Positions 43,339-52,926 of a stretch of 64,000 nt of DNA are shown here, piece after piece (positions within the stretch are counted from its first letter, which is position 1; every line of letters starts with the position of its first letter). The notes under the pieces were generated by a model. The model did no database searches, had not been told where the DNA came from, and saw only the letters and a program-made list of their open reading frames with translations. The stretch lies in NCBI RefSeq assembly GCF_900111685.1, contig NZ_FOHX01000004.1:585100-649099 (forward strand), written 5' to 3'. The position numbers and the translations under genes are program-made. Source of the DNA: Nonomuraea wenchangensis. GTDB taxonomy: Bacteria > Actinomycetota > Actinomycetes > Streptosporangiales > Streptosporangiaceae.

Positions 43339-44510
43339 GCCACGCTCACAGCTCTCACCAGGGGTAGCCGTGCCTGGACGCGGAAGCCTCCGCCCGGCCG
43401 GGGCTCGGCCTCGAGGTCGCCCCCGCACAGCCGGGCCCGCTCCGCCATCCCGATCAGGCCGTAGCCGGCCCGCTCGGGCGGGTTCACCCGCGACGCGGGC
43501 CGGACCGCGCCGTCGTTCTCGACCGTGACACGCACGGCATCCTCGTCCACCACCACGAGGGCACGGGTGGGTGCGCCCGTGGCGTGGCGCATGACGTTCG
43601 TGAGGGACTCCTGGACGATCCGGTAGGCGGCCAGGTCGACCGCCGGTGGCAGCCCGCCGACCGAACCTCTGACCGTCAGCTCAACCGGCACGCCGGCGGC
43701 ACGCATGTCGTCGGCTAGGTCGCCGAGCCGGGCCAGGGAGGGACGGGGCCCGGCCGCGGGAACGCCGTCGAGGCCCAGCAGGAACCGCAGCTCGGCGAGC
43801 GCGGACTTGGCGGTGGCGCGCACCGAGGCGACCATCGAGCGGGCCTTGTCCGGATCGGACTCCATGATGCGCTCGACCGCGCCGAGCTGGACCACCACCA
43901 CGCTGACAGCGTGTGCGAGCACGTCGTGCATCTCCCTGGCGATGCGGGAGCGCTCCGCGTCCCTCGCCTCACGGGCCCGTTCCTCCCGCTCGTGCTCCAG
44001 CTCGCGGGCCAGGCGTCGCAGCTCGGTGATGCGCAGCTGCCGGTCCCGGATGGTGCGGCCCGCGAGCCAGGGCGCGAGCGTGATCAGACCGGTGAACGCG
44101 AAGTCGGCCACTGTCTGTGACGCGGCGAACGGGATCGCGCCCCACACCAGGGCCAGAGCCGCGACCAGGCCGACGAGCGCCCTGCGGAGCGGGGCGTGGA
44201 CGGCGACCGAGTAGACGGTGAGGATGAGCGCGATCACGGGCGCGTAGCCCTGGCTCGTGACGTCCGCGCCCAGGCCCTCCCCGACGAAGAGGGCCGACCA
44301 TCCGATCAGTACGGCCGGCAGGGGCCATCGGCGACGCAACGCGACGGGCGCCGTCATGGCGACCGAGATGATCAGCGCTGTCGCGGCGCCGTCCCCGGCC
44401 ATCACCTGCCCGGCACCGAGCGCGACGAGGACGGCGGCCACCGCGGAGTCCACGAGCCGCGGCCGGGCCCTCAGCAGCTGTGCCAGGGCCCCGGCGCCGT
44501 CCTCGGTCAT
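43335..44510 (-). CDS. DesK-type sensor histidine kinase
   Basis: 391 residues from ATG 44510; longer starts up to 44645 are possible and no clear ribosome binding site decides. About five or six N-terminal membrane helices, then a HisKA_3 dimerisation helix with the phospho-His in IAREMHDVLAHAVSVVV and a C-terminal HATPase domain (ESLTNVMRHATG, GYGLIGMAERARLCGG). No extracellular sensor domain, so it may sense the membrane itself. Partner is the regulator just downstream. Confidence 0.88.
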   Translation of the reverse strand: MTEDGAGALAQLLRARPRLVDSAVAAVLVALGAGQVMAGDGAATALIISVAMTAPVALRRRWPLPAVLIGWSALFVGEGLGADVTSQGYAPVIALILTVYSVAVHAPLRRALVGLVAALALVWGAIPFAASQTVADFAFTGLITLAPWLAGRTIRDRQLRITELRRLARELEHEREERAREARDAERSRIAREMHDVLAHAVSVVVVQLGAVERIMESDPDKARSMVASVRATAKSALAELRFLLGLDGVPAAGPRPSLARLGDLADDMRAAGVPVELTVRGSVGGLPPAVDLAAYRIVQESLTNVMRHATGAPTRALVVVDEDAVRVTVENDGAVRPASRVNPPERAGYGLIGMAERARLCGGDLEAEPRPGGGFRVQARLPLVRAVSVA

Positions 44511-44668
44511 GGCACGAACCATAGCCGCGCGCTGCCCGTACGGCATCGCCCCGGGGAGGTAGCCGCGTACGAGCAGGCTCGTACGCGGTTCGGCGTGACC
44601 TCCGACGATTCCGCCGCCGTCCGTCCCTAGCCTCGGCGGCACCAATCACTGCTCTCCCGGAGGTCCAC

Positions 44669-45304
44669 ATGTCACGCCGAAGTACCGCCGTCGCACTGCT
44701 CACCGCCGCCGTCGCGGGCCTGGCCGGCACGATCCTCCTGCCGGCGTCCGCCGACGCCACCGCTCAGCTCGCCCTGATCGAGGCGGAGCCCGCCCGCTGG
44801 ACGGGTGCGAACGTGCTGCTCGTCATCTCGTTCCTGTGTTTCGCCGGTGGCCTGTTCGCGCTCACGGGGCTCTTCCGTGACCAGGGCTCGCGGCTCGGCG
44901 TCGCCGGGGCGGTCCTCGCGGCGCTGGGGTGGGCGCTCCACATCGGTCCCGTCGCCTACGTGATGGCCCAGTACGCGCTCGCCCACCACCAGGACCGGGC
45001 AGGTGCGGCCGAGATCGCCGCGGCGATGTTCGAGGCACCGCCCTTCGTCGTGCTCATCGTCCCGGTGCTGCTGACGACCGTCGCGGGCACCCTCGTCCTC
45101 GCCGTCGCCCTCTGGCGGACGCGGCTGGCGCCGTGGTGGGCGGCGGTGACGCTGGTGGTGGCCCTGGCCGCCGACTTCACGGCGCCGGACGCCGTGTCCG
45201 GGATCATGATGTTCGCTCTGATGGGTGTCGCGTTGGCCCCGCTGTCCGTACGGCTGTTCGCGCTGGAGACGACCGCCGGGGCCCGGGTGGCCGCGCAGGC
45301 CTGA
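44669..45304 (+). CDS. Multi-pass membrane protein
   Basis: 211 residues, about six membrane helices (around 7-25, 45-68, 77-98, 122-148, 152-170, 175-195). Not recognised beyond a general small-membrane-protein pattern (DUF4386-like possible). GGAGG lies upstream of the ATG. It is divergent from the DesK-type kinase and may be its target or ligand-modulating partner; that is inference. Confidence 0.7.
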   Translation: MSRRSTAVALLTAAVAGLAGTILLPASADATAQLALIEAEPARWTGANVLLVISFLCFAGGLFALTGLFRDQGSRLGVAGAVLAALGWALHIGPVAYVMAQYALAHHQDRAGAAEIAAAMFEAPPFVVLIVPVLLTTVAGTLVLAVALWRTRLAPWWAAVTLVVALAADFTAPDAVSGIMMFALMGVALAPLSVRLFALETTAGARVAAQA

Positions 45305-45419
45305 CTCGGCCGGCCACGGGGTGGCCCAGCGCTTTTAGTGATCTTGTAGCGGTTCGCCAGGCCTTCCCCTACCCTTGGCCGGAACCGCAGATGATCATCA
45401 AAAGTCGAAAGGACGTACG

Positions 45420-45725
45420 ATGAAGAAGGCAGGCTTCAAGGCACTGGCCGCCGCCTCGGGCGCCGCACTCCTGCTGGTTTCCGGAGCGGGCAGCGTGAAC
45501 GCGCAGACCGCACTGGCGTCGAGCTGCATGGTGAAGGTCGACAGTGGCAGGACCATAACCGGGAACCCCTGGGTCAAGGTGAAGAACAACTGCGCCTGGA
45601 ACTACAACGTCAAGGTCGTGTGGAAGTACGGGCCCGACAGCACCTGCAAGCTGCTCCGGCAGGGCGAGACGCGGAGAAGCGAGTCGACCCCCACCGCGGT
45701 TTACGAGGCCACGAATATCTGCTGA
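45420..45725 (+). CDS. Small secreted protein
   Basis: 101 residues. Signal peptide of about 28 residues (KALAAASGAALLLVSGAGSV, cut near NAQ-TA), leaving a beta-rich mature domain of about 70 residues with four cysteines (SSCMV, NNCAW, STCKL, NIC), probably two disulfides. AAAGGACG precedes the ATG. Family not known; size and form resemble secreted inhibitors or toxin-like proteins of actinomycetes, without direct evidence. Confidence 0.75.
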   Translation: MKKAGFKALAAASGAALLLVSGAGSVNAQTALASSCMVKVDSGRTITGNPWVKVKNNCAWNYNVKVVWKYGPDSTCKLLRQGETRRSESTPTAVYEATNIC

Positions 45726-45742
45726 CGCTACGTAAAGCATGA

Positions 45743-45787
45743 GGCCGTAAGAACACCGGCGAGCGTAAGTCCTTCGTTCTCACGGCC
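45743..45787. terminator. Stem-loop terminator
   Basis: GGCCGTAAGAAC / GTTCTCACGGCC pair at 11 of 12 positions with a 21-base loop, 18 bp after the small secreted protein gene. Confidence 0.5.
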
Positions 45788-45929
45788 GAGCGGCCGGGGA
45801 TATGTGTGAAGGGCTTCACGCTCGCTGTACCGGTCGCGGTAAAGGCCGACCCTGACCAGGTGAACCTCATTGCGGGGCTGGGGCTTTCGGGGGTCGCCCG
45901 GCTCGGGGTGAGTGCAGCGCGCCAAACAG

Positions 45930-45997
45930 AGAGCACCGCTCTTGACAGTGAGCGACTCTCGCGCCATGCTTGTTCTTGAGCGAGAGCAGTGCTCTCG
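45930..45997. promoter_or_regulatory. Promoter with two AGAGC-N3-GCTCT operators
   Basis: AGAGC-ACC-GCTCT at 45930-45942 touches a TTGACA -35 (45942-45947). CATGCT at 45965-45970 is a possible -10 at 17-bp spacing. The 17-bp palindrome CGAGAGCA-G-TGCTCTCG at 45981-45997 holds the same core AGAGC-N3-GCTCT. A TetR/MarR-type repressor from elsewhere in the genome is likely. Confidence 0.65.
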
Positions 45998-46020
45998 GAA
46001 CTCTCTGCTGAGGAGCCGGC

Positions 46021-46455
46021 ATGTCCCGCTACATCGAACCGACCCGCATGGACCACCTGTTCAACCGCATGGTTGCCCGGTTGACCCGGCTCGGGATCAG
46101 CCTCTTGGGCTCCCGGATCCTGTACGTACGCGGCCGGACCAGCGGCGAATGGCGCACCACGCCGGTCAACATGCTGACCCTGAACGGCTCCCGCTACCTG
46201 GTCGCACCCCGAGGCGTCACCCAGTGGGTCCGCAACCTGCGTGCCGCCGGGAACGGCGAGCTGCACGTGGGCCGCCGCGTCGAGACGTTCACCGCCACCG
46301 AACTGTCCGACGACGAGAAGCCGGCCATTCTCCGGGCGTATCTGAAGCGCTGGGGTTGGGAGGTCGGCCGGTTCTTCGAGGGACTCAACGCGAACGCGTC
46401 CGAGGAAGAGGTGCAGGCGGTCGCTCCGGGCTTCCCTGTCTTCCGGATCAGCTAG
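46021..46455 (+). CDS. F420-dependent nitroreductase-family oxidoreductase
   Basis: 144 residues. Deazaflavin-dependent (DUF385) split-barrel fold: GRTSGEWRTTPVNMLTLNG at about 38-56 and the GVTQWVRNLRAAGNGEL segment are characteristic. These enzymes use coenzyme F420H2 to reduce quinones, nitro compounds or other electrophiles. GAGGAG lies upstream. Two matching operator boxes flank its promoter, so it is probably induced by a toxic compound. Confidence 0.88.
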   Translation: MSRYIEPTRMDHLFNRMVARLTRLGISLLGSRILYVRGRTSGEWRTTPVNMLTLNGSRYLVAPRGVTQWVRNLRAAGNGELHVGRRVETFTATELSDDEKPAILRAYLKRWGWEVGRFFEGLNANASEEEVQAVAPGFPVFRIS

Positions 46456-46664
46456 GGAGACTCGATGGCTGAGGTCAGGGCACGCGGCGATGCTGCGGGG
46501 CGAGGAGCCGGAGCCTACGAGGCACCTCCATAGCGAGAAGTGGCACTACTAGGAAAAGCGAAGAAGCGCTTCAGCACGACTCTGCGCTTCACCCGTCATG
46601 ATGACGATCCGCCTCTGCGGTCCGTCATCAGGAGTCGCAGCCGTCGGCCGTACTACGATCATGC

Positions 46665-48323
46665 GTGCGATTACACCGTCTGGCGGCTTCCGCCTACTTC
46701 GCCGTCGCCCTCGGGTCGGTCGGCCTCAGCCTGGTGATCGGGTCCGCGACGCCTGCGTGGCTGGTCACCATGTGGTATCCGCCCGGCGAGGCCGTCGAGG
46801 GGGTGCCGCTGCTGCCGGTGCTGGGCGGGTTGCTGCTGCTCGGGCTGGTGAACGCGTGGATGTTCTGGGAGGTCCTGCGTAGGCCCGCGCCGGCGGGCAT
46901 GCCCATGGGCAGGGCGGCCGTGTGGTTGCGGGTGCTGCTGTACGCGAACGTGGTGTGGCTGCTGATCCCCTCGTACCTGCCGGACCTGGTCGAGACGGTC
47001 ATCAGCCTGGCGCTCTGGGTGCCCGCGCTCGTGCTGCTCACGGTGGTGGTCACCGGCTCGGGGCGGTTCTTCCGGCTGGCGCTGCTCCTGTTCGGGCTGG
47101 CGGAGCCGGCCAGAGCGGTCATGGACGCGCTCGCCGACGACGCGCAGCCCCTGATCTTCGTGACTCCGGCCTACCGGGTGAGCATCATGGTCACGGGACT
47201 GGCCGCGTTCGTCATGATGGTGATGGTTCTGCTCGCGCAGCGGCGCGACGGGCGTTGGAGCCGGGGGACGCTGCTCGTCGGGGTGGGGACGTTCGCGAGC
47301 GCGTTCCTGGTGGAACTGGTGGACGCTCTGACGAAGAGCGGCACGATCGAGTCGATCGCCGAGGCGATGGACGTCCTCTACCTCGTCTGGCTGGCGCGTA
47401 CGGCCCGCGAGCTCAACCGTGAGCCTCAGCGGGCGGCGCCGCTGCGTGTGCCCACGGCGGTCACGGCCGTGGGCGCCGTGGCCCTGCTGATGGTCGTCGG
47501 GCCCGAGTACGCGCCACGGCTCACCTACACCTGGCGCGGCGAGCAAGGCTTGGACTGCCGGTTGAGCTGGGCGCCGCCGCGGGTCGCGGACATCCCCGTT
47601 CACGAGCGTGAGCGGGCCTATCTGTGCAGCGTGAGCAAGTCCGACCGGGAGGTCTCCGACCAGGAGCTGATCGGCAAGGGGAAGGCCGCGTGCGCCAGGT
47701 TCGCGGGCGGGCAGCCGGTCAGGGCGCGGCCCGCGCTGCTCGCGCTGCTCTGCCCGGAGGTGATCGGGCGGAGACATCCGGAGCTGCTGTTGTCGTCCGC
47801 GCAGGTGGAGCGGCAGCGGGCGGAGGAGAGGAGCCGGGTGCGCGAGCAGTTGAGGCGCGAGGCGCGCGAGGAGGACGCCCGGTGCCGCGATCCGTGGCCG
47901 GCGCTGCGCACCCGGTTCCAGGCGACGGCGTCGTACTACGACTGGGACGGCCGGCCCTACGGCATCCACGACGCGGAGGCGGACACCTCGCGGGACGCCG
48001 AGAGGATCTGGGACGCCTACTCGACCGAGTCGTTGGCGGTCAGCGGCCAGCTCGCCCTGGTCTTCACGCCCGCCCAGGACTGGGCGACCTGCGTCACGGC
48101 GAAGGCGCTGCGCTCGGCCCCGCCGCCGCTGAGACGCCGAGGCTGGGACAAGGTGGTCGAGGCGGACATCGTCAGCGGATCGGGCCGCCTGGTGATGCAG
48201 ACGCTCTCGGCGAGCAGGGTGCGCTTTCCCGATCTCGCGCGTGGCGGCCCCGGTCGTTACCGGCTGCGGCTGTACACGCGGCAGGGCGTGGACCTCATCC
48301 TCGTCTATCCGGCCCGGCGGTGA
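46665..48323 (+). CDS. Large membrane protein with cytosolic/extracytosolic tail
   Basis: 552 residues. Six or seven membrane helices in the first 230 residues, another at about 268-285, then a soluble domain of about 260 residues. That domain includes a DQELIGKGKAACARFAGGQP segment (DUF732-like) and charged helix AQVERQRAEERSRVREQLRR. Not otherwise recognised. GTG start at 46665 lies 8 bases after TACGAT, a good -10, so the mRNA may be leaderless. No operon partner. Confidence 0.65.
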   Translation: MRLHRLAASAYFAVALGSVGLSLVIGSATPAWLVTMWYPPGEAVEGVPLLPVLGGLLLLGLVNAWMFWEVLRRPAPAGMPMGRAAVWLRVLLYANVVWLLIPSYLPDLVETVISLALWVPALVLLTVVVTGSGRFFRLALLLFGLAEPARAVMDALADDAQPLIFVTPAYRVSIMVTGLAAFVMMVMVLLAQRRDGRWSRGTLLVGVGTFASAFLVELVDALTKSGTIESIAEAMDVLYLVWLARTARELNREPQRAAPLRVPTAVTAVGAVALLMVVGPEYAPRLTYTWRGEQGLDCRLSWAPPRVADIPVHERERAYLCSVSKSDREVSDQELIGKGKAACARFAGGQPVRARPALLALLCPEVIGRRHPELLLSSAQVERQRAEERSRVREQLRREAREEDARCRDPWPALRTRFQATASYYDWDGRPYGIHDAEADTSRDAERIWDAYSTESLAVSGQLALVFTPAQDWATCVTAKALRSAPPPLRRRGWDKVVEADIVSGSGRLVMQTLSASRVRFPDLARGGPGRYRLRLYTRQGVDLILVYPARR

Positions 48324-48432
48324 GCGCTCCGGTATCCACCGTTCGGTGGATTTTTCGGTCAGCAGGGTGCGGGGGAGATCGTGGCCGCGCGGTCGATTCG
48401 GAGGTGGGGCCGGTAACAGCATGCTTTGAGTC

Positions 48433-49332
48433 ATGGCAGTCATCGAAGTCACCGACCTGCGCAAGAGCTACGCGGGGCTGAAGGTTCTGGACGGGGTGTC
48501 GTTCTCCGTGGAGGAGGGCGAGATCTTCGGGGTGCTGGGGCCGAACGGCGCCGGCAAGACGACCGCGGTGGAGTGCGTCGAAGGGCTGCGGCGGCCCGAC
48601 AGCGGGACGGTACGGGTCCTCGGCCTGGACCCGGTCCGTGACGCGCGGCGCATGCGTGAGCAGATCGGGGTGCAGCTCCAGCAGACCCAGTTGCCGGAGA
48701 ACCTGAAGGTGTGGGAGGCCCTCGACCTGTACGCCTCCTTCTACGCCGACCCGCGCGACTGGCGGGCGCTGCTGGAGGAGTGGGGGCTGGCCGAGAAGCG
48801 GAACGCCCGGTTCGGGAAGTTGTCCGGCGGGCAGAAGCAGCGGCTGTTCATCGCGCTCGCGCTGGTCGGCAAGCCGCGGGTGGCGTTCCTGGACGAGCTG
48901 ACCACCGGCCTGGACCCGCAGGCCCGCCGGGCCACCTGGGAGCTGATCAAGCAGGTACGCGCGAGCGGCGTCACCGTCGTGCTGGTCAGCCACTTCATGG
49001 ACGAGGTCGAGGAGCTGTGCGACCGGGTGGCGGTGCTGGACCGCGGCCGGATCGTGGCGCTGGACACGCCGTCGGGGCTGCTGGAGGGCGAGCACCGGAT
49101 GCGCTTCACGCTGAAGGCGGGCGAGGCGCCGGACCTGACCGGGCTGCCGGGGGTGACGGGGGTGTCCCGTACGGGGGAGCGGGTGGTCGTCACGGGCCAC
49201 GGCGACTTCGCGACGGCGGTCACCGCGCACCTGGCCCGGCACCAGGTGCTGGTCAGCGATCTGCGGATCGACAAGCGCACGCTGGACGACGCGTTCGCCG
49301 CGTTGACCGGCCGGCCCTTCGACGACAACTGA
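48433..49332 (+). CDS. ABC exporter ATP-binding protein
   Basis: 299 residues. Walker A GPNGAGKTTAVE, signature LSGGQKQRLFIALAL, Walker B VAFLDELTTGLD with Leu-Thr instead of the usual Pro-Thr after the Glu, and SHFMDEVEELCDRV. The last 80 residues form the DrrA-type C-terminal domain. It energises the ABC-2 permease 24 bp downstream, probably exporting a drug, lipid or peptide. Confidence 0.92.
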   Translation: MAVIEVTDLRKSYAGLKVLDGVSFSVEEGEIFGVLGPNGAGKTTAVECVEGLRRPDSGTVRVLGLDPVRDARRMREQIGVQLQQTQLPENLKVWEALDLYASFYADPRDWRALLEEWGLAEKRNARFGKLSGGQKQRLFIALALVGKPRVAFLDELTTGLDPQARRATWELIKQVRASGVTVVLVSHFMDEVEELCDRVAVLDRGRIVALDTPSGLLEGEHRMRFTLKAGEAPDLTGLPGVTGVSRTGERVVVTGHGDFATAVTAHLARHQVLVSDLRIDKRTLDDAFAALTGRPFDDN

Positions 49333-49356
49333 CGAACACCTAGGACGGACGCGATC

Positions 49357-50052
49357 ATGTTGAAGCTCACCTTCGTCGAGACCAAGTTGCTCGCCCGCGA
49401 TCCGGGCGCTGTGTTCTCGCTGCTCATCCCGCTGTTCATCCTGGTGGTGTTCGGCAGCTCGATCGAGCCGGGCGACCGGGTGCTGCTGCCGATGGCGCTG
49501 GCCATCGCGGTGGGGCTCGTGGGGTTGTACATGGTGCCGACCACGCTGGCCACCTACCGGGAGCGGGGCATCCTGCGGCGGATGTCGGCGACGCCGGTGC
49601 GGCCGGGCCGGCTGCTGGTGGTGCAGTTGCTGCTGCAGCTCGTGCTCGCGGTGACGGCCTGCGGGCTGCTGCTGGCCGTCGCGGGGACCGTGCTCGGCGC
49701 GCACCTGCCGGACCAGGCGCTGTCGGTCGTGCTGACGTTCCTGCTGGGGACGGCGAGCATGTTCGCGGTCGGGCTGCTCATCGCCGCCCTGGCGCCGAAC
49801 GGCAGGGCCGCGAACGGGATCGGGGTGCTGCTGTACTTCCCGATGGCGTACCTCGCCGGTCTCATGCAGCCCGCTGATCAGATGCCGGATATGGTGGCTC
49901 TTGTTGGGGAGTACACCCCGATGGGCGCGTTCGGGCAGTGTCTGCGGGACGTCTGGGCGGGTGGCGCTCCCGACCCCCTGCTGCTGGCGGTGATGGCGGC
50001 CTACGCCCTGGTCGTCAGCGCGGTGGCGGCCAGGTTCTTCCGCTGGGAGTGA
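49357..50052 (+). CDS. ABC-2 type permease
   Basis: 231 residues, six membrane helices. It is a DrrB-like permease: short N-terminal region, ERGILRRMSATPVRPGRLL amphipathic coupling loop and the C-terminal GAFGQCLRDVW segment. Length is a little short for the family but complete. Co-transcribed with the ATPase and with the two-component system that follows 3 bp later, which probably regulates the exporter. Confidence 0.9.
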   Translation: MLKLTFVETKLLARDPGAVFSLLIPLFILVVFGSSIEPGDRVLLPMALAIAVGLVGLYMVPTTLATYRERGILRRMSATPVRPGRLLVVQLLLQLVLAVTACGLLLAVAGTVLGAHLPDQALSVVLTFLLGTASMFAVGLLIAALAPNGRAANGIGVLLYFPMAYLAGLMQPADQMPDMVALVGEYTPMGAFGQCLRDVWAGGAPDPLLLAVMAAYALVVSAVAARFFRWE

Positions 50053-50055
50053 GGT

Positions 50056-51213
50056 ATGACCAGCCGACTCGACCGGTGGGAGCGCGTGCTGGAGCGCCAG
50101 CTCGCGGCGGCGCCGTACGTGCTGCTGGCGGTCTCCGTGGTGCTCGCCCTGGCCGGCGGCGACGGGACGGTGTCGTGGGTCACGCTCGGGCTGGCGGCGT
50201 CGGCCGCCGGGTGGGTCTGGCTGGTGCCGCGCGGCCCGGTGTACGTGGCGGGGCTCGTCCTGCTGATCGGCGTGCTGAGCACCCAGAGCCTGTGGTTCGC
50301 GAGCTTCTTCGGCTTCGTCGGCTATCTGCACTCCTGGCGCTACCTGAACGGGATGTGGCGCCTCGCCGGTGTGACGGGGGTGGCGGCGTTCAGCGTCGCC
50401 GCCTACAGCGGCGGGCTGCCCGAGCCCACGCCGTTCGGGATCCTCACGTACGTGTTCTTCACCGGGGTCATCGTGGCCGGGGTCGCGCTGTTCAGCTTCG
50501 TCGGCCAGATCACCGACGAGCGCAGCGCGGAGCGCAAGCGCATGGTGGCCCAGCTCGAGGAGGCCATGCGGGAGAACGCGGGCCTGCACGCGCAGCTCCT
50601 CGTCCAGGCCCGCGAGGCCGGCGTGCTCGACGAGCGCCGGCGCATGGCCGCCGAGATCCACGACACCCTCGCCCAAGGGCTGACCGGCATCATCACCCAG
50701 CTCCAGGCGGCCGGGCAGGCCGACGACTGGCACCGGAACGTCGATCTGGCGCTGCGGCTGGCCCGCGAAAGCCTGGCCGAGGCCCGGCGGTCGGTGCACG
50801 CGATGGGGCCGGGCCCGCTGGAGTCGGCGCCGCTGCCGGAGGCGCTGCGGGACGTCGCCGCTCGATGGGGCGAGCTCAACGGGCTCACGCCGGAGTTCAC
50901 GGTCACCGGCCAGGAACGTCCCCTGCACCCCGAGGTCGAGGAGACGCTGCTCCGCACCGCCCAGGAGGCGCTGGCGAACGTCGCCAAGCACGCGCACGCC
51001 TCCCGGGTCGGGCTCACCCTGTCGTACATGGAGGATGTGGTCACCCTGGACGTACGCGACGACGGCATCGGATTCGACCCCCAGCTCACCGCGTTCGGGC
51101 TGACCGCGATGCGCAAGCGCGTGGACCGGCTGGCCGGCACGCTGGAGGTCGAGTCGGAGAGCGGCGCGGGCACCGCGATCTCCGCCAGCCTGCCGGCGGT
51201 GGCGCGTGGCTGA
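50056..51213 (+). CDS. DesK-type histidine kinase linked to the exporter
   Basis: 385 residues. Five or six membrane helices (about 15-150), a coiled linker (AERKRMVAQLEEAMRENAGL), the HisKA_3 helix with the phospho-His in MAAEIHDTLAQGLTGII, and a HATPase domain (EALANVAKHAHA, FGLTAMRKRVDRLAGTLE). It overlaps the response regulator by 8 bp and follows the permease by 3 bp. Such kinase-next-to-exporter pairs often sense the exported compound. Confidence 0.92.
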   Translation: MTSRLDRWERVLERQLAAAPYVLLAVSVVLALAGGDGTVSWVTLGLAASAAGWVWLVPRGPVYVAGLVLLIGVLSTQSLWFASFFGFVGYLHSWRYLNGMWRLAGVTGVAAFSVAAYSGGLPEPTPFGILTYVFFTGVIVAGVALFSFVGQITDERSAERKRMVAQLEEAMRENAGLHAQLLVQAREAGVLDERRRMAAEIHDTLAQGLTGIITQLQAAGQADDWHRNVDLALRLARESLAEARRSVHAMGPGPLESAPLPEALRDVAARWGELNGLTPEFTVTGQERPLHPEVEETLLRTAQEALANVAKHAHASRVGLTLSYMEDVVTLDVRDDGIGFDPQLTAFGLTAMRKRVDRLAGTLEVESESGAGTAISASLPAVARG

Positions 51214-51850
51214 GCGACCGATCCGGCTGCTGATCGCCGACGACCACCCCATCGTCCGCGACGGCATCCGCGGCATGTTCGCCGGCGATCCCGGCTTCGA
51301 GGTGCTCGGCGAGGCCGGGGACGGCGCGCAGGCCGTCGAGCTGGCGCGGGCGCTGGACCCCGACGTGATCCTCATGGATCTGCGCATGCCGGGCACGGAC
51401 GGCGTCACGGCCATCAAACGGCTCGCCGAGCTGGGGATCGGGGCTCGGGTGCTGGTGCTCACGACGTACGACACCGACCGGGACGTCCTGCCGGCCATCG
51501 AGGCCGGCGCGACCGGCTACCTGCTCAAGGACACCGGCCGTGACGAGCTGACGCGGGCGGTCCGCACCGCGGCGCGCGGGGAGGCCGTGCTGTCGCCGTC
51601 GGTCGCCACCCGCCTGCTCGGGCAGGTGCGTACGCCCGCCGACCCGCTGAGCGCCAGGGAGCTGGAGATCCTGCGGCTCATCGCGGACGGCGCCACGAAC
51701 CGGGAGGCGGCGGCCCGCCTGTTCATCAGCGAGGCCACGGTCAAGAGCCACGTGCTGCACATCTACGCCAAGCTCGGCGTCAACGACCGCGCCGCCGCCG
51801 TCGCGACCGCCTTCCGCCGCGGCCTGCTGACCCTCGACGACGGCCGCTGA
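51206..51850 (+). CDS. NarL-family response regulator linked to the exporter
   Basis: 214 residues. Receiver with Asp in VILMDLRMPG and Lys in GYLLKDTG; LuxR-type helix-turn-helix at about 148-205 (LSARELEILRLIADGATNRE, then KSHVLHIYAKLGVNDR). Last gene of the four-gene exporter operon. Likely target: the operon's own promoter upstream of 48433. Confidence 0.93.
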   Translation: MAERPIRLLIADDHPIVRDGIRGMFAGDPGFEVLGEAGDGAQAVELARALDPDVILMDLRMPGTDGVTAIKRLAELGIGARVLVLTTYDTDRDVLPAIEAGATGYLLKDTGRDELTRAVRTAARGEAVLSPSVATRLLGQVRTPADPLSARELEILRLIADGATNREAAARLFISEATVKSHVLHIYAKLGVNDRAAAVATAFRRGLLTLDDGR

Positions 51851-51866
51851 GCGCGCGTCCAGCAGA

Positions 51867-52925
51867 ATGTGGCGCATGCATGCTCACGGGGGTGAGCGGG
51901 TGCGGGCGCGCTCGCTCGGGGTCGTCGTCGGCGCGCTGCCGACCGGCCCGCTGAACGCGATCACCGACGTCCCTGGCGTCCTGGTGGGGCACACGACCGT
52001 GGACGACGGGGCGGACCTGCACACCGGGGTCACCGCGATCGTCCCCGAGTCCCTGGCCGGGGGCGGGCTGCCGGCGGCGGTCCACACCGGCAACGGGTAC
52101 GGCAAGCTGGTCGGCTCCACCCAGGTGGACGAGCTCGGCGTGCTGGAGTCGCCGGTCGTGCTGACCGCCACGCTGTCGGTGTTCCGCGCGGCCGACGCGG
52201 TCCTGACCTACCTGATGGGCCGCCGCCCGGACGGGGTGTCGTTCAACCCGCTGGTGGGGGAGACGAACGACGGCTTCCTGTCCGACATCCGGCGCCGGCC
52301 GATCACCGAGCGGCACGTGCTCGACGCGCTGGAAGGGGCGGCCGGCGGGCTGCCCGCGGAGGGGTGCGTGGGCGCGGGCACCGGGACGACGGCGCTCGGC
52401 TTCAAGGCGGGCATCGGCACCTCCTCGCGCCGCGTGACGGTGGGCGGGAACGTGGCGGCAGGCGGGAGCGGGGGGACGGGCGGGAGCGAGGTGACGGTCG
52501 GTGCGCTGGCGCAGGCCAACTTCGGCGGCCTGCTGACCGTGCGGGGCGTTCCCGTGCCGGTCGAGGAGGTCGTCCCCGGGGCCCGGCGGCCGGAGCCTCC
52601 GGGGAACTCGTGCATGATCGTGGTGGCGACCGACGCGCCGCTCGACGCGCGCCGGCTCGGCCGGCTCGCCCGCCGGGCCGTCTTCGCCATGGGACGGGTG
52701 GGGGCGTCGTACGCGCAGGGGAGCGGCGACTACGCGATCGCCTTCAGCACCGCGCCGCCCGGCGCCCCGGCGGTGCCGGACCCGGCGCTCGACCCCTTGT
52801 TCGCCGCCGTCATGGACGCGGTCGAGGAGGCGCTGCTCAACTCGCTGTTCATGGCGACGACGACCACGGGGTTCGCCGGCCGTACGGCGCACGCGGTGCC
52901 GTACGACCGGCGTTACCTGGGCTGA
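51867..52925 (+). CDS. P1 family (DmpA-type) aminopeptidase
   Basis: 352 residues. DmpA-type enzymes are made as one chain and cut themselves before a catalytic nucleophile into two subunits. Here the cleavage point should be Asn247-Ser248 in PPGNSCMIV. N-terminal GPLNAITDVPGVLVGHTTV and the HTGNGYGKLVGSTQVDE motif are diagnostic. A Gly/Ser-rich loop (GGNVAAGGSGGTGGSE) at about 193-210 is an addition. They cleave D-amino acid or beta-amino acid peptides. Convergent with the glycoside hydrolase, 1 bp between stops. Confidence 0.9.
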   Translation: MWRMHAHGGERVRARSLGVVVGALPTGPLNAITDVPGVLVGHTTVDDGADLHTGVTAIVPESLAGGGLPAAVHTGNGYGKLVGSTQVDELGVLESPVVLTATLSVFRAADAVLTYLMGRRPDGVSFNPLVGETNDGFLSDIRRRPITERHVLDALEGAAGGLPAEGCVGAGTGTTALGFKAGIGTSSRRVTVGGNVAAGGSGGTGGSEVTVGALAQANFGGLLTVRGVPVPVEEVVPGARRPEPPGNSCMIVVATDAPLDARRLGRLARRAVFAMGRVGASYAQGSGDYAIAFSTAPPGAPAVPDPALDPLFAAVMDAVEEALLNSLFMATTTTGFAGRTAHAVPYDRRYLG

Positions 52926-52926
52926 G

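Noticed and set aside
48295..51498. A 1067-codon minus-strand open frame across the exporter operon
   Set aside because: Composition is shadow-like (runs of Arg, Gln, His), and four well-motifed genes lie on the plus strand.
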